Assembly (NCBI RefSeq): GCF_016793705.1
Contig: NZ_JAEULO010000026.1
Span: 1 to 53,997 of the forward strand
From: Tabrizicola sp.
GTDB lineage: Bacteria; Pseudomonadota; Alphaproteobacteria; Rhodobacterales; Rhodobacteraceae
DNA length: 53,997 bases
Direction: 5' to 3'
The position numbers were made by a program, and so were the translations under genes. Under the pieces are notes generated by a model. The model saw only the letters and a list, made by a program, of their open reading frames with translations, ran no database searches and was not told the origin of the DNA. Positions 26,210 through 35,978 of this stretch are shown here, piece after piece (position 1 is the first letter of the stretch; each line of letters begins with the position of its first letter).

Positions 26210-28237
26210 TTATTCCTCGGCCTTCAGGCCTTCGGGGCGGGGCTTCGGAGCCATGGTCTTTTCGGTCGGGGCGACCGAGGGGCTGGTATCGCCCGAGAAA
26301 TCGGGGCCGGAGGCGGCGGCGTCTTCCGCCGGGGCAGGGGCCACTCCGCCCTCCGCGCCGGGGGCGGTCTCGGTGCTGTCCGCCTCGACACTGGCGACCG
26401 TGCTGCCCTTCAGCACGAATTCGATCCGCCGGTTGGCCTCGCGGCCTTCCTCGGTCTGGTTGTCGGCAATCGGCTGCGCCTCGCCATAGCCAAGCGCCGT
26501 CATTCCGGAGACATCCACCCGACGGCCCTGCAAGGCCAAGAGCACCGCCTCGGCCCGCGCCTGGGACAGCGCCTGGTTGCCGCCCTCGGACCCCTGGCTG
26601 TCGGTATGGCCACCGATCTCCATCTGCATCGGCGGGCAGTTCGACAGGATCGCCGCCAGCTCGTCCAGCACCGGCCGCGCCGTGGTGGCGATCTCGGCCG
26701 AGGACGGCGTGAAGGTGATCTTCGTCCGCGCGATCACCGCGTTCACATTCGCGGCGCATTCCTCGGGCGTGGGCAGGCTGGCGATCGGGTCCAGCGCCTC
26801 GTCATAGCGCACATTGACCCGGAAGGTCTCGCCCTGGCCCAGCTCCTCGGACAGGATCTGCGTGATCCGCCCCCGCGCCTCCTTCGAGCCGGTGACCCCC
26901 GTCACTTCCACCAGGTCGGCCCGCACCAGGAGCCTGCCGTGCTCGACCTCGGCCAGCGCCTTCAGCCCCGCCAGCACCCGCACTGGCCAACCGTCGGGCA
27001 GCGTCTCGTCCACCCGCGTCGCGGTCCGCACCTCGGCCCCGGCAAAGGCCGAGCGCGCGAAGGCATCCACCGCCTGCCGCTGCATCTCGTCGGTCAGCCG
27101 CCCGCGCAGCTCTACCCTGCCGTCCTCGGCCAGCACCGCGGTGAACTCCGCCGGACCCTCGGTGGCGGTTTCCTTCTTCTCCAGCGTCGATGTCAGCGAG
27201 AAGACGTCCGGCAGTCCGGTCTCAAGATCCCCCACCACCTTGTCGAATGTGGCCTGCGGCACCTCGCTGCCCGCCAAGAGCGTCACATCCGCGTCGGAGA
27301 AGGTGATCGACCCCGACCCCAGCTCCTTCACCGCCGTCATCGCCAGCGCGACCGCCTCGGCCCAACGCGGCGTCGGGGTGCCAAGGCCCAGCTGGCAGAC
27401 GGGAGAGCCCTCGACCCCCGCAGCAGCCGCCGCCCGCAGGATCTGCCCCCGCGCCCGTTCCGTATCCGCCGAGCAGCTGTCGAACCGCGCCCCCTCGGCA
27501 TCGACCACGAAGCGCAGGGTGAAGGGCGTGATCACCGGGCGCGGGGCCGAGATGTCCAGCACCAGCCGAACCTCCTCGGGTGCGATGGCGCGCAAATCGC
27601 GCTCCAGCTGGCGCTTCTGCTCCTCGCTGTCGGCGATGGCCTTGACCTCGACGCGGTCGGCGCTGACCGAGACCTTGGACAGTTGCAGCCGCTCCAGCGC
27701 CTTGAGCCCGAAGGCCAGGGCCTCGTTCCAGTGCGCCGGGGCGGGATAATCCGCCGTCTCCAGCATGTCGGGCAGTTCGCTCCCCTGCGCCAGCGCCGCC
27801 GCCGCCGCCGCAAGGTCCTCTTCGCTCATCCCGCCGTCGCCGGGGGTTTCCGGGATCAGCCCGCTCAACTGCACCTCGTCCTCGGTCCGCAGCATCTCGA
27901 CCGAGAACTTCGGCGCCTCGATCCCGGTCGTCGGCGCCACGTCCAGCCGGTCGCGAATGCGCGAGCTGTCGATGACCTCGCCCACCTTGTTCACCGCCCG
28001 GAACCGCGCCGCTTCGTTCGGTGCGGTCCCCGTGAGCCGCACCTGCAACCCCTCGGTGGTGACGGTGATCCAGTCGATCTTCTCGGCATGAAGCCTTGCC
28101 GTCACCGCTTTCTCGGTCCGCTGTTCGATCACCAGCGCCGCGCTGTAGGCGACCGAGAACATCACCCCGGCGGCCAGGATGAAGGCCAGAAGCGCCAGGG
28201 TGGTCGGGTTGAGCTTGCGAAGATGAGGCAGCAACAA
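26210..28237 (-). CDS. OmpA-family protein with BON-like repeats
   Basis: 675 residues. N-terminal membrane segment (about 14-36), several tandem units resembling BON/OsmY modules (for example 'TVTTEGLQVRLTGTAPNEAA' and 'EDGRVELRGRLTDEMQ') and a C-terminal OmpA domain (about 520-635) with 'FTPSSAEI', 'IGGHTDSQG', 'LSQARAEAVLLAL' and 'NRRIEFVLKGS', the peptidoglycan-binding pattern. The start appears to be TTG 28237, with GGAAG 4 bases upstream; the next TTG is one codon later. Because the N-terminus is a membrane anchor and there is no beta-barrel, this is an inner-membrane protein reaching the peptidoglycan. Coupled with the coiled-coil gene. Confidence 0.82.
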   Translation of the reverse strand: MLLPHLRKLNPTTLALLAFILAAGVMFSVAYSAALVIEQRTEKAVTARLHAEKIDWITVTTEGLQVRLTGTAPNEAARFRAVNKVGEVIDSSRIRDRLDVAPTTGIEAPKFSVEMLRTEDEVQLSGLIPETPGDGGMSEEDLAAAAAALAQGSELPDMLETADYPAPAHWNEALAFGLKALERLQLSKVSVSADRVEVKAIADSEEQKRQLERDLRAIAPEEVRLVLDISAPRPVITPFTLRFVVDAEGARFDSCSADTERARGQILRAAAAAGVEGSPVCQLGLGTPTPRWAEAVALAMTAVKELGSGSITFSDADVTLLAGSEVPQATFDKVVGDLETGLPDVFSLTSTLEKKETATEGPAEFTAVLAEDGRVELRGRLTDEMQRQAVDAFARSAFAGAEVRTATRVDETLPDGWPVRVLAGLKALAEVEHGRLLVRADLVEVTGVTGSKEARGRITQILSEELGQGETFRVNVRYDEALDPIASLPTPEECAANVNAVIARTKITFTPSSAEIATTARPVLDELAAILSNCPPMQMEIGGHTDSQGSEGGNQALSQARAEAVLLALQGRRVDVSGMTALGYGEAQPIADNQTEEGREANRRIEFVLKGSTVASVEADSTETAPGAEGGVAPAPAEDAAASGPDFSGDTSPSVAPTEKTMAPKPRPEGLKAEE

Positions 28238-28304
28238 TGGACTTCCGATAGACTCAGGCGCCTTGAGCGCGCCCCCTGCTTCCTAGGGGTTCGCGCGACC
28301 GGGT

Positions 28305-29279
28305 TCAACCAAGCCATGCGGCAGCGGCAAGAAACGGCAAGGGGATCAGCCCGGCGTCCCGGTTCGACCAGAATGTCGTCCGGCATGACGCCGGGTCATC
28401 CAGGTCCAGATGGCGCATCTGCCAACCCATTTGCAGCCCCATCGTCCAAACGCCCGCCAGCGCCACGACGAAGGCCAGCGGCCGATGCGCCCCGGCATGG
28501 GCCAGCACCACGGCAAGGGCGAACAGCACCAGCGTCACCGCGAAGAATCCCCAGAGCCAGGCACGGCTCTGGTCGCCAAACAGCCGCGCCGTGGATTTCA
28601 CGCCGATCAGTGCGTCATCCTCGATGTCCTGATGCGCATAGATCGTATCGTAATACAGAGTCCAGGCGATCCCCGCCGCGTACAGCGCCACTGCCGCCGG
28701 AGGCACCTCGCCCGCATGGGCCGCCCAGGCCAGCAGCGCGCCCCAGTTGAACGCCAGCCCCAGGAAAACCTGCGGCCACCAGGTGAAGCGCTTGGCAAAG
28801 GGATAGATCGCGACCAGCGCCAGAGAGGCGACCCCCAGCCCCACCGCCAGCCAGTTGTAGCTGAACAGGATCGCCGCCGCCGCCAGCGCCTGCGCCGCCA
28901 TCCAGGCCAACGCCCCCCTCACCGTCACCTGACCCGAGGGCAGCGGCCGCGACCGCGTCCGCGCCACCTGCGCGTCGATGTCCCGGTCTGTGATGTCGTT
29001 CCAGGTGCAGCCCGCTCCGCGCATCAGGAACGCCCCGACACCACAGGACAGCGCGAGCCACAGGTCCCAGCCCCGGAACCCTCCGACGCCCCCCGCCAGA
29101 GCCAGCGCCCAGAGACAGGGGATCAGCAGAAGCCAGGTTCCGATCGGCCGGTCCGCCCGGCTCAGTCGCAGATAGGGCCGCGCCGGACCCGGGGCATAGA
29201 GGTCCACCCAATTCGCCTTTGGCGCATCCGCGACCTGGCCGGAAGGGGCGGCCTCTGGCAATTCGGGCGCTTGGCTCAT
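28305..29279 (-). CDS. ubiA: 4-hydroxybenzoate octaprenyltransferase UbiA
   Basis: 324-residue polytopic membrane prenyltransferase adding the polyprenyl tail to 4-hydroxybenzoate in ubiquinone synthesis. First Asp-rich motif N94-D-x-x-D-x-D-x-D102 and second motif around D218-IEDD222 ('YAHQDIEDDALIGVKST') bind the Mg-diphosphate. About nine hydrophobic segments follow. A hydrophilic N-terminal tail of about 35 residues precedes the domain. ATG 29279 lies 12 bases from the divergent rsmE ATG, so its promoter must lie inside rsmE. Confidence 0.92.
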   Translation of the reverse strand: MSQAPELPEAAPSGQVADAPKANWVDLYAPGPARPYLRLSRADRPIGTWLLLIPCLWALALAGGVGGFRGWDLWLALSCGVGAFLMRGAGCTWNDITDRDIDAQVARTRSRPLPSGQVTVRGALAWMAAQALAAAAILFSYNWLAVGLGVASLALVAIYPFAKRFTWWPQVFLGLAFNWGALLAWAAHAGEVPPAAVALYAAGIAWTLYYDTIYAHQDIEDDALIGVKSTARLFGDQSRAWLWGFFAVTLVLFALAVVLAHAGAHRPLAFVVALAGVWTMGLQMGWQMRHLDLDDPASCRTTFWSNRDAGLIPLPFLAAAAWLG

Positions 29280-29291
29280 AGGTTCATGCTC

Positions 29292-30011
29292 ATGGATGCA
29301 AAGATCAGGCTCTATGTAGATCAGCCCCTTGCCCCGGGGCAAGCGGTGCGCCTGTCGCCGGAGCAGGCGCACTACCTGACCGGCGTCATGCGGCTTGGCA
29401 CGGGTGCGGCCATCCTGCTCTTCAACGGCAAGGATGGCGAATGGCGTGCCACCTTGGCAGAGGCGACGAAACGCAGCGCCATCGTCATCTCCGACACGCA
29501 GACCCGGCCCCTCCAGCTGCCTCCCGACCTCTGGCTCCTCTTCGCGCCGATCAAGAAGGCCCGCACCGATTTCATCGTCGAGAAGGCGGTCGAACTTGGC
29601 GCCGCCCGCATCCTCCCCGTCCAGACCCGCCACACCAACGCCGAGCGCATCCGGCAGGACCGTCTGCAAGCCCATGCCATCGAGGCCGCCGAACAATGCG
29701 GCGCGACCCATGTTCCCGAAGTCACCGACCTCCAGCCCCTCGACAGGCTCCTGACGAAATGGCCCGCAGACCGCCGCCTCTACTGGTGCGACGAGACTGC
29801 CCTCGACCAACCTGCCACCATCGCCCCCACCCGAGGCCCCGCCGCCATCCTGATCGGCCCCGAGGGCGGCTTCTCCGCCGAGGAGGCCGGGAAGCTGCGC
29901 GGCAAGCCCAACGTCATCCCCCTCAGCCTCGGCCCGAGGATCCTCCGCGCCGACACCGCCGCCGTCGCCGCCCTCACCCTCTGGCAGGCCGCCTGCGGGG
30001 ACTGGCGTTGA
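29292..30011 (+). CDS. rsmE: 16S rRNA m3U1498 methyltransferase RsmE
   Basis: 239-residue SPOUT-class methyltransferase that methylates U1498 of 16S rRNA with S-adenosylmethionine. N-terminal PUA-like part with 'HYLTGVMRLGTGAAI', then 'FAPIKKARTDFIVEKAVELG', 'QCGATHVPE', and the knot motifs 'ILIGPEGGFSAEE' and 'LSLGPRILRADTAA'. ATG 29292 (MDAKIRLYVDQPL) is preferred over ATG 29286. Divergent from ubiA with almost no intergenic space; followed by a coupled membrane-protein gene. Confidence 0.94.
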   Translation: MDAKIRLYVDQPLAPGQAVRLSPEQAHYLTGVMRLGTGAAILLFNGKDGEWRATLAEATKRSAIVISDTQTRPLQLPPDLWLLFAPIKKARTDFIVEKAVELGAARILPVQTRHTNAERIRQDRLQAHAIEAAEQCGATHVPEVTDLQPLDRLLTKWPADRRLYWCDETALDQPATIAPTRGPAAILIGPEGGFSAEEAGKLRGKPNVIPLSLGPRILRADTAAVAALTLWQAACGDWR

Positions 30012-30559
30012 GCTTCATCCGCCCCGAACTGGCCGCAGCCGCCCTTCGTTGGCGCGAGGTGCTGGTCGCAGCCAGTCTGGCCCTGCTGGGGCTCTGGACC
30101 GCCACGCGAGGCGGCTACTTCCTCACCCCCCTCGGCCTGGCGCTCCTTGCCATGGGTGCGGGCTGGGCACACACCGCCTGGCGACGGCTGCGCTTTCAGC
30201 AAGAGGGCGAAGCCCCTGGCATCGTCCGCGTCACCGAGGCGCAGATCGCCTATTACGGCCCGCGCGTCGGCGGCTTCGTCGGACTGCCGGACCTGGTGGA
30301 GCTTCGCCTCCTCACGCTGCGTGGCCGCCGTATCTGGAAGCTGAAACAGGCCGACGGCCAGCTTCTGCACATCCCGGTCGAATCCGACGGGGCCGAGGCG
30401 CTCTTCGACGCTTTCGCCACGCTGCCCGGCATCGATATGGCCGCACTGGTCGCCGCCCTTGGGTCCGACGCTCCCCCTTCGGACAGTCGCGTGATCGCGC
30501 TGGCCGAGGTCGACCGCCTGATCTGGGCCCGCAAAGGCGCCGGCATGGTCCCGGTCTAA
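30008..30559 (+). CDS. Uncharacterised membrane protein
   Basis: 183 residues from TTG 30008, which overlaps the rsmE stop as TTGA. Two hydrophobic segments (about residues 20-35 and 40-56) are followed by a soluble domain with 'ITEAQIAYYGPRVGGFVGLPDLVELRLL'-like content (seen as VTEAQIAYYGPRVGGF), resembling a small bacterial PH-like strand pattern, and 'GQLLHIPVESDGAEALFDAF'. The rare TTG start and the overlap suggest coupling to rsmE. Its TAA stop lies inside the 36-base palindrome. I do not recognise the family. Confidence 0.75.
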   Translation: MSFIRPELAAAALRWREVLVAASLALLGLWTATRGGYFLTPLGLALLAMGAGWAHTAWRRLRFQQEGEAPGIVRVTEAQIAYYGPRVGGFVGLPDLVELRLLTLRGRRIWKLKQADGQLLHIPVESDGAEALFDAFATLPGIDMAALVAALGSDAPPSDSRVIALAEVDRLIWARKGAGMVPV

Positions 30560-30586
30560 AAATTTTCTAGAAAATTTTTAGACCGG
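30551..30586. repeat. 36-base perfect palindrome, copy 2
   Basis: A perfect palindrome centred between 30568 and 30569. It contains the stop codon (30557-30559) of the preceding gene. The inner 28 bases match 11096-11123 exactly; the outer bases are CCGG here against AA/TT there, yet still pair. No T-tract follows. The remaining 234 bases up to gshA hold a second dyad (30691-30705) and no convincing promoter. Confidence 0.88.
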
Positions 30587-30690
30587 AGGGCTCGCCAAAG
30601 GACCGGCAAACGCGACAATTCATCTGTTCAAATCCTAACAGAACTATAACGTCCGCGCGCAACCCGTTGATTCTGTTGCGACGGATTTCC

Positions 30691-30705
30691 TGTCCACCGT
30701 GGACA
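30691..30705. promoter_or_regulatory. Perfect 15-base dyad upstream of gshA
   Basis: TGTCCAC-C-GTGGACA, a perfect 7+7 inverted repeat 115 bases before the gshA ATG. Short, symmetric and of odd spacing, so it is a plausible protein-binding site. No regulator gene lies nearby. Confidence 0.4.
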
Positions 30706-30820
30706 GCCCGCCAACTCCCTTCGCGCCCCCTTGACTTGCCCCCCGCCCCCTGACACCGCTTGGCGTCCGGTTTTGAAGGCCGGACCCCAGCCGAACCAGC
30801 GCAGTCCCGGAGCCCGTTCC

Positions 30821-32167
30821 ATGTCCATCCCTCAGTCCGGCGGCGGACCCATCGAAAGCTTCGACCAGCTCGCCGCCTACATGGAGTCCGGCTGCAAGCC
30901 CGCCGCCGACTGGCGCATCGGCGCCGAGCACGAGAAATTCGGCTGGCTGACCGACACCCGCCTGCCGCTCCCCTATGCCGGCGACCGCTCGATCTCGGCG
31001 ATATTCGCCCAACTCGAATCCCGCTACGGCTGGCACCCGCTCCGCGAGGGCGAGCATGTCATCGGCCTCACCCGGAACGGGGCCAACATCAGCCTGGAAC
31101 CCGGTGGCCAGTTCGAGCTGTCCGGCGCGCCCCTCACCTCGACGCTGGATGTCGGGGCCGAGCTGCAAAACCATCTGGACGAGGTCCGTTCCATCGCCGA
31201 GCCGATGGGGGTCAGGTTCATGGGCATCGGCGCCGCCCCCGAATGGACCCACGACCAGATGCCGGTCATGCCCAAGGGCCGCTACCGCCTGATGACCGAC
31301 TACATGGGCCGAGTCGGCACCCATGGCACGCAGATGATGTACCGCACCTGCACCGTGCAGGTGAACCTCGACTACGGCTCGGAAGCCGACTTCGTGCAGA
31401 AGCTCCGCGTCGCGCTGGCCCTGCAACCCGTCGCCACCGCGCTCTTCGCGTCCTCGCCCTTCTTCGAGGGCAAGCCGAACGGGTTCCGCAGCTGGCGCAG
31501 CCGGATCTGGCGCAGCCTCGACGCCAGCCGCACCGGGATGCTGCCCTTCGTCTTCGACAAGGGCATGGGCTTTCAGCGCTATGTCGACTGGGTGCTCGAC
31601 GTGCCGATGTACTTCGTCTACCGCGACGGGAAATACATCGACGCGCTGGGGCAGAGCTTCCGCGATTTCCTGGCCGGAAAGCTTCCGGCGCTGCCGGGCG
31701 AAAAGCCCACGCTCTCTGACTGGGCCGACCACATGACCACCGTCTTCCCCGAGGCGCGGGCGAAGAAGTTCATCGAGATGCGCGGCGCCGATTGCGGCGA
31801 TCAGACGCATATCGCAGCACTGCCTGCCTTCTGGGTCGGGCTGATGTATGACCAAACCGCGCTCGATTCCGCCTGGGACCTGGTCAGGGGCCTCGACGCC
31901 GAGACCCGCGAAGGGCTGCGCGTTGCCGCCTCCGTCTCGGCCCTGCAAGGCGAAGCCGGAGGGGTCAAGCTTCTTGACCTCGCCCGCGCTGCGGTGGGCC
32001 TCTCCCATGCGGGGCTGGTCGCGCGGGGCCTGGGCGAAGAAGTCCAGCTCCTCCCGCTGGTCGAAAGCCTGAAGACCGGCAAGGTCCAGGCGGACAACTG
32101 GCTCGACCTTTACAACGGACCCTGGGGCCACAGCCTGACCCCGCTTTACGACGCCGCCTCGCTGTAA
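30821..32167 (+). CDS. gshA: Glutamate–cysteine ligase, plant type
   Basis: 448 residues; makes gamma-glutamylcysteine, the first step of glutathione synthesis. 'WRIGAEHEKFGW' (near residue 27), 'NISLEPGGQFELSGAP', 'TCTVQVNLDY' and 'DASRTGMLPFVFD' are the signatures of the plant/alphaproteobacterial GCS2-type ligase. ATG 30821 is where family similarity starts; the frame is open from 30731 without support. pepT follows 10 bases after the stop. It supplies glutathione for enzymes such as the YghU-type transferase in this window. Confidence 0.94.
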   Translation: MSIPQSGGGPIESFDQLAAYMESGCKPAADWRIGAEHEKFGWLTDTRLPLPYAGDRSISAIFAQLESRYGWHPLREGEHVIGLTRNGANISLEPGGQFELSGAPLTSTLDVGAELQNHLDEVRSIAEPMGVRFMGIGAAPEWTHDQMPVMPKGRYRLMTDYMGRVGTHGTQMMYRTCTVQVNLDYGSEADFVQKLRVALALQPVATALFASSPFFEGKPNGFRSWRSRIWRSLDASRTGMLPFVFDKGMGFQRYVDWVLDVPMYFVYRDGKYIDALGQSFRDFLAGKLPALPGEKPTLSDWADHMTTVFPEARAKKFIEMRGADCGDQTHIAALPAFWVGLMYDQTALDSAWDLVRGLDAETREGLRVAASVSALQGEAGGVKLLDLARAAVGLSHAGLVARGLGEEVQLLPLVESLKTGKVQADNWLDLYNGPWGHSLTPLYDAASL

Positions 32168-32177
32168 GGGACCCATC

Positions 32178-33416
<1,239 letters not shown>

Positions 33417-33495
33417 GGATCAAGGTTGCCGGATCGTAACCTCGGCATCCGACCCATTGATTTCATTGGATCGAAAATCACGCCACGCATGGCGG

Positions 33496-34110
33496 TCAGC
33501 TGGTCTTCTTCCGCCCGATCCGCGGCTCGGTCCCCGCCTTGATCCGCTTCAGATTCTCGGAATGCCGGACATAGACCAGCACCGTCAGGACCAGCGCCAG
33601 CACCAGGAGGCTGCCGTCGGTCAGCCAGAGGATCCACCCCCCCGCACTCGCCGCCGCCACCAGCGCGGCAATCGACGAGACCCGCGTCACCGCTGCCGTC
33701 ACCAGCCAGGTCAGGCACAGCGCGACCCCGACCCGCCAGTCGAGCGCGAGGAAGAGGCCGAGGAAGGTCGCCACCCCCTTGCCGCCCCTGAACCCCAGCC
33801 AGACCGGGTAGAGATGTCCGATAAATGCGGCAAATCCCGCTACCTGCGCCGCGTCCTCTCCGACGAACCCGCGGGCGAGCAGCACCGCCGCCGCTCCCTT
33901 GCCGCCATCGAGGAGAAGCGTCGCCAGCGCGGCGCCCTTGTTCCCCGTCCGCAGCACGTTCGTGGCCCCGATGTTGCCCGACCCGATGGAGCGCAGGTCC
34001 CCAAGCCCCATCGCCCGGGTGACGAGGATGCCGAAGGGAATCGACCCCAGCAGATAGCCCAGCACGGCAGTCAGCAGCAGGACGCCCTGCGAGGTCACCA
34101 GTTCAGGCAT
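33496..34110 (-). CDS. plsY: Glycerol-3-phosphate acyltransferase PlsY
   Basis: 204-residue inner-membrane acyltransferase that uses acyl-phosphate to make lysophosphatidate. Conserved motifs 'IGSGNIGATNVLRTGNKGAALATLLLDGGKGA' are present as GSGNIGATNVLR and LLDGGKG, and 'WLGFRGGKGVAT' as the third. About five to six membrane segments. Three bases after the stop of the pyrC-like gene, so last gene of the pyrB operon. Convergent with pepT. Confidence 0.95.
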   Translation of the reverse strand: MPELVTSQGVLLLTAVLGYLLGSIPFGILVTRAMGLGDLRSIGSGNIGATNVLRTGNKGAALATLLLDGGKGAAAVLLARGFVGEDAAQVAGFAAFIGHLYPVWLGFRGGKGVATFLGLFLALDWRVGVALCLTWLVTAAVTRVSSIAALVAAASAGGWILWLTDGSLLVLALVLTVLVYVRHSENLKRIKAGTEPRIGRKKTS

Positions 34111-34113
34111 GGG

Positions 34114-35388
34114 TCAGTCTTCCGCTGCAAAGACCTGGGTCCCGCCGACCCAGGTTGCCAGCACCTTACCCTCCATCCGTGCGCCGTCAAACGGGGTGTT
34201 CTTCGACTTCGACCGCAGTTTGAAGCGGTCCATCAGGAAGGGCGCGTCGGGATCGAAGAGCACCAGGTCTGCGGGCGCCCCCAGCGCCAGCCGCCCCTGC
34301 GGCAGGCCCAGCCGGTTCGCCGGGTTCAGCGCCATTGCCCGGAAGAGCGAGGGCAGGTCCAGATGCCCGGCATGGAAAAGCCGCATCGCCGCCGGAAGGA
34401 AGGTTTCCAGTGCGACGGCCCCCGGTGCGGCCTCCTCGAAGGGGAGGCGCTTCGATTCCTCGTCGGCGGGGGTGTGCATCGAGGAGATCACGTCGATGGT
34501 GCCCTCGGCCACCGCCGCCACCATCGCCAGCCGGTCCTGTTCCGACCTGAGCGGTGGAGTGAACTTGAAGAAGGTCCGGTAATCGCCCACGTCGAATTCG
34601 TTCAGCGTCAGATGGTGGATCGAGGTCCCGGCCGTCACGTCCAGCCCGGCGGCCTTGGCGCGGGTCAGCGCGGGCAGGGCGCGGGCGGAGGTGATCTGGT
34701 CGGCGTGGTAGCGCACCCCCGTCAGCTCGGCCAGCGCCAGGTCGCGCTCCAGCCCCATCCGCTCGGCCATCGGCGACACCGCCGGGATGCCGCGCAGGCT
34801 GGCGAACTTGCCGGAGGTGGCCGAAGCCCCGGAAGAGAGGCCGGGATCCTGCGGATGGCCGACGACCAGCGCGCCCAGCGACCGGGCATAGGCCATGGCG
34901 CGGCTGACGCCCTTCGCCTCGGTCGAGACGCGGAAGACATCGGTGAAGGCGATGGCACCCGCGTCGCGCAGGAAGCCGATCTCGGTCATCTCGCGCCCCT
35001 CGCGGCCCTTGGTGAGCGCGGCCATGTGGCGGATGCGGACCGGGGCCCCGGCCGCGCGGCGGGTGACGAATTCCAGTGTCTCGGGCGTGTCGATGGCGGG
35101 GGCGGTGTCGGGCCGGGCGATGATCGTGGTCACGCCACCCGCCACCGCCGCCTGCCCAGCCGAGCCGAAGCTTTCGCGGTGCCGCTCGCCCGGCTCGCCG
35201 ATCTTGACGCCCCAGTCGACGATGCCGGGGGCGAGACACTTGCCGCCGCAGTCGATGATCCCCGCACCCTTCGGGGCCTTCGCGTCGCGCGACAGAATAG
35301 CACCGTCCTTCACCGTCAGGCTTCCCGTGGTATCGGTCCCGGCCTCGGGGTCGATCAGGCGGGCGTTGGCGAAGTGGAGCGTTGTCAT
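34114..35388 (-). CDS. Dihydroorotase-like protein with degenerate metal site
   Basis: 424 residues with class I dihydroorotase/amidohydrolase fold: 'GGKCLAPGIVDWGVKIGEPG', 'GGVTTIIARPDTAPAID', 'TPPLRSEQDR' and 'LPFEEAAPGAVALET'. The DxHxH metal motif reads D58-W-G60-V-K62, and the catalytic Asp of 'IATDHAPH' is Met305 (VISSMHTP). Both changes argue against dihydroorotase activity. Such inactive PyrC' subunits are known to pair with aspartate carbamoyltransferase in Pseudomonas. pyrB is in the same operon, four genes upstream, which fits a structural partner. ATG 35388 begins the family similarity; the frame is open to 35454. Confidence 0.88.
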   Translation of the reverse strand: MTTLHFANARLIDPEAGTDTTGSLTVKDGAILSRDAKAPKGAGIIDCGGKCLAPGIVDWGVKIGEPGERHRESFGSAGQAAVAGGVTTIIARPDTAPAIDTPETLEFVTRRAAGAPVRIRHMAALTKGREGREMTEIGFLRDAGAIAFTDVFRVSTEAKGVSRAMAYARSLGALVVGHPQDPGLSSGASATSGKFASLRGIPAVSPMAERMGLERDLALAELTGVRYHADQITSARALPALTRAKAAGLDVTAGTSIHHLTLNEFDVGDYRTFFKFTPPLRSEQDRLAMVAAVAEGTIDVISSMHTPADEESKRLPFEEAAPGAVALETFLPAAMRLFHAGHLDLPSLFRAMALNPANRLGLPQGRLALGAPADLVLFDPDAPFLMDRFKLRSKSKNTPFDGARMEGKVLATWVGGTQVFAAED

Positions 35389-35450
35389 GGGCGGTCCGTC
35401 CGAAGGGCTGGCCCGATATGCGACGGCTCGGGCGGCTTGTCCACCGGAAC

Positions 35451-35978
35451 TCACCCCAGAGCGAGCCAGAGCGCGACCAGCGCCACGAGGACGAGGGCCG
35501 CTCCCAGAAGCAGGAAGGCCGAGGTCGGACGCTGCGGCGTCCGGTCGGGCGGCAGGTCCGGGATCAGCGTGCCTTGGGCGCCGGCGGTGGGCAGCGGCTC
35601 GAAATGTACCGGCGGGCGCTCCTCGGCATAGGTGCCGACGAGCGTCAGGCGCGGGTCGGGCGTGAGGGTTGCGGCACGGCCATGCAGCGCCTTGGAGAGC
35701 AGGATCAGCACTGGCCCGGTCACAGCCTCCAGCCGTGCGCGGTCGGCGGCAAGGGCGGTTTCGGGCACGCCCAGGCCCTCGGCCAGGTAGCCCGCGAGCC
35801 CGAGGCCGGAGAGGTCGGCCAGGTCGAAAAGCTCGACGAAGGCGGGGTCGAGGTCCGGGTCGCCGAGCAGTTCTCCCACAAGCCGGGTCTTGTCGCGCTT
35901 CAGGTCCTCGGGGGTCAGGCGGGCGGCAAAGACCCGGACGCCGTGCCGGTCGTTGGCGGGAATGGTGAGCGTGGTCAT
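35451..35978 (-). CDS. Tail-anchored uncharacterised protein
   Basis: 175 residues: a soluble alpha/beta-looking region with several Asp/Leu-rich helices ('RLVGELLGDPDLDPAFVELFDL'-type, seen as GELLGDPDLDPAFVELF), a Pro-rich linker and a single C-terminal membrane segment (about 152-174, 'AFLLLGAALVLVALVALWL') as a tail anchor. No family recognised. Its ATG overlaps the stop of the upstream PH-like gene by four bases. Fourth of four coupled small genes between pyrB and the pyrC-like gene. Confidence 0.78.
   Translation of the reverse strand: MTTLTIPANDRHGVRVFAARLTPEDLKRDKTRLVGELLGDPDLDPAFVELFDLADLSGLGLAGYLAEGLGVPETALAADRARLEAVTGPVLILLSKALHGRAATLTPDPRLTLVGTYAEERPPVHFEPLPTAGAQGTLIPDLPPDRTPQRPTSAFLLLGAALVLVALVALWLALG

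Noticed and set aside
30641-30650. CTATAAC as a -10 for gshA
   Set aside because: No -35 within 16-18 bases, and it is about 170 bases from the start codon.
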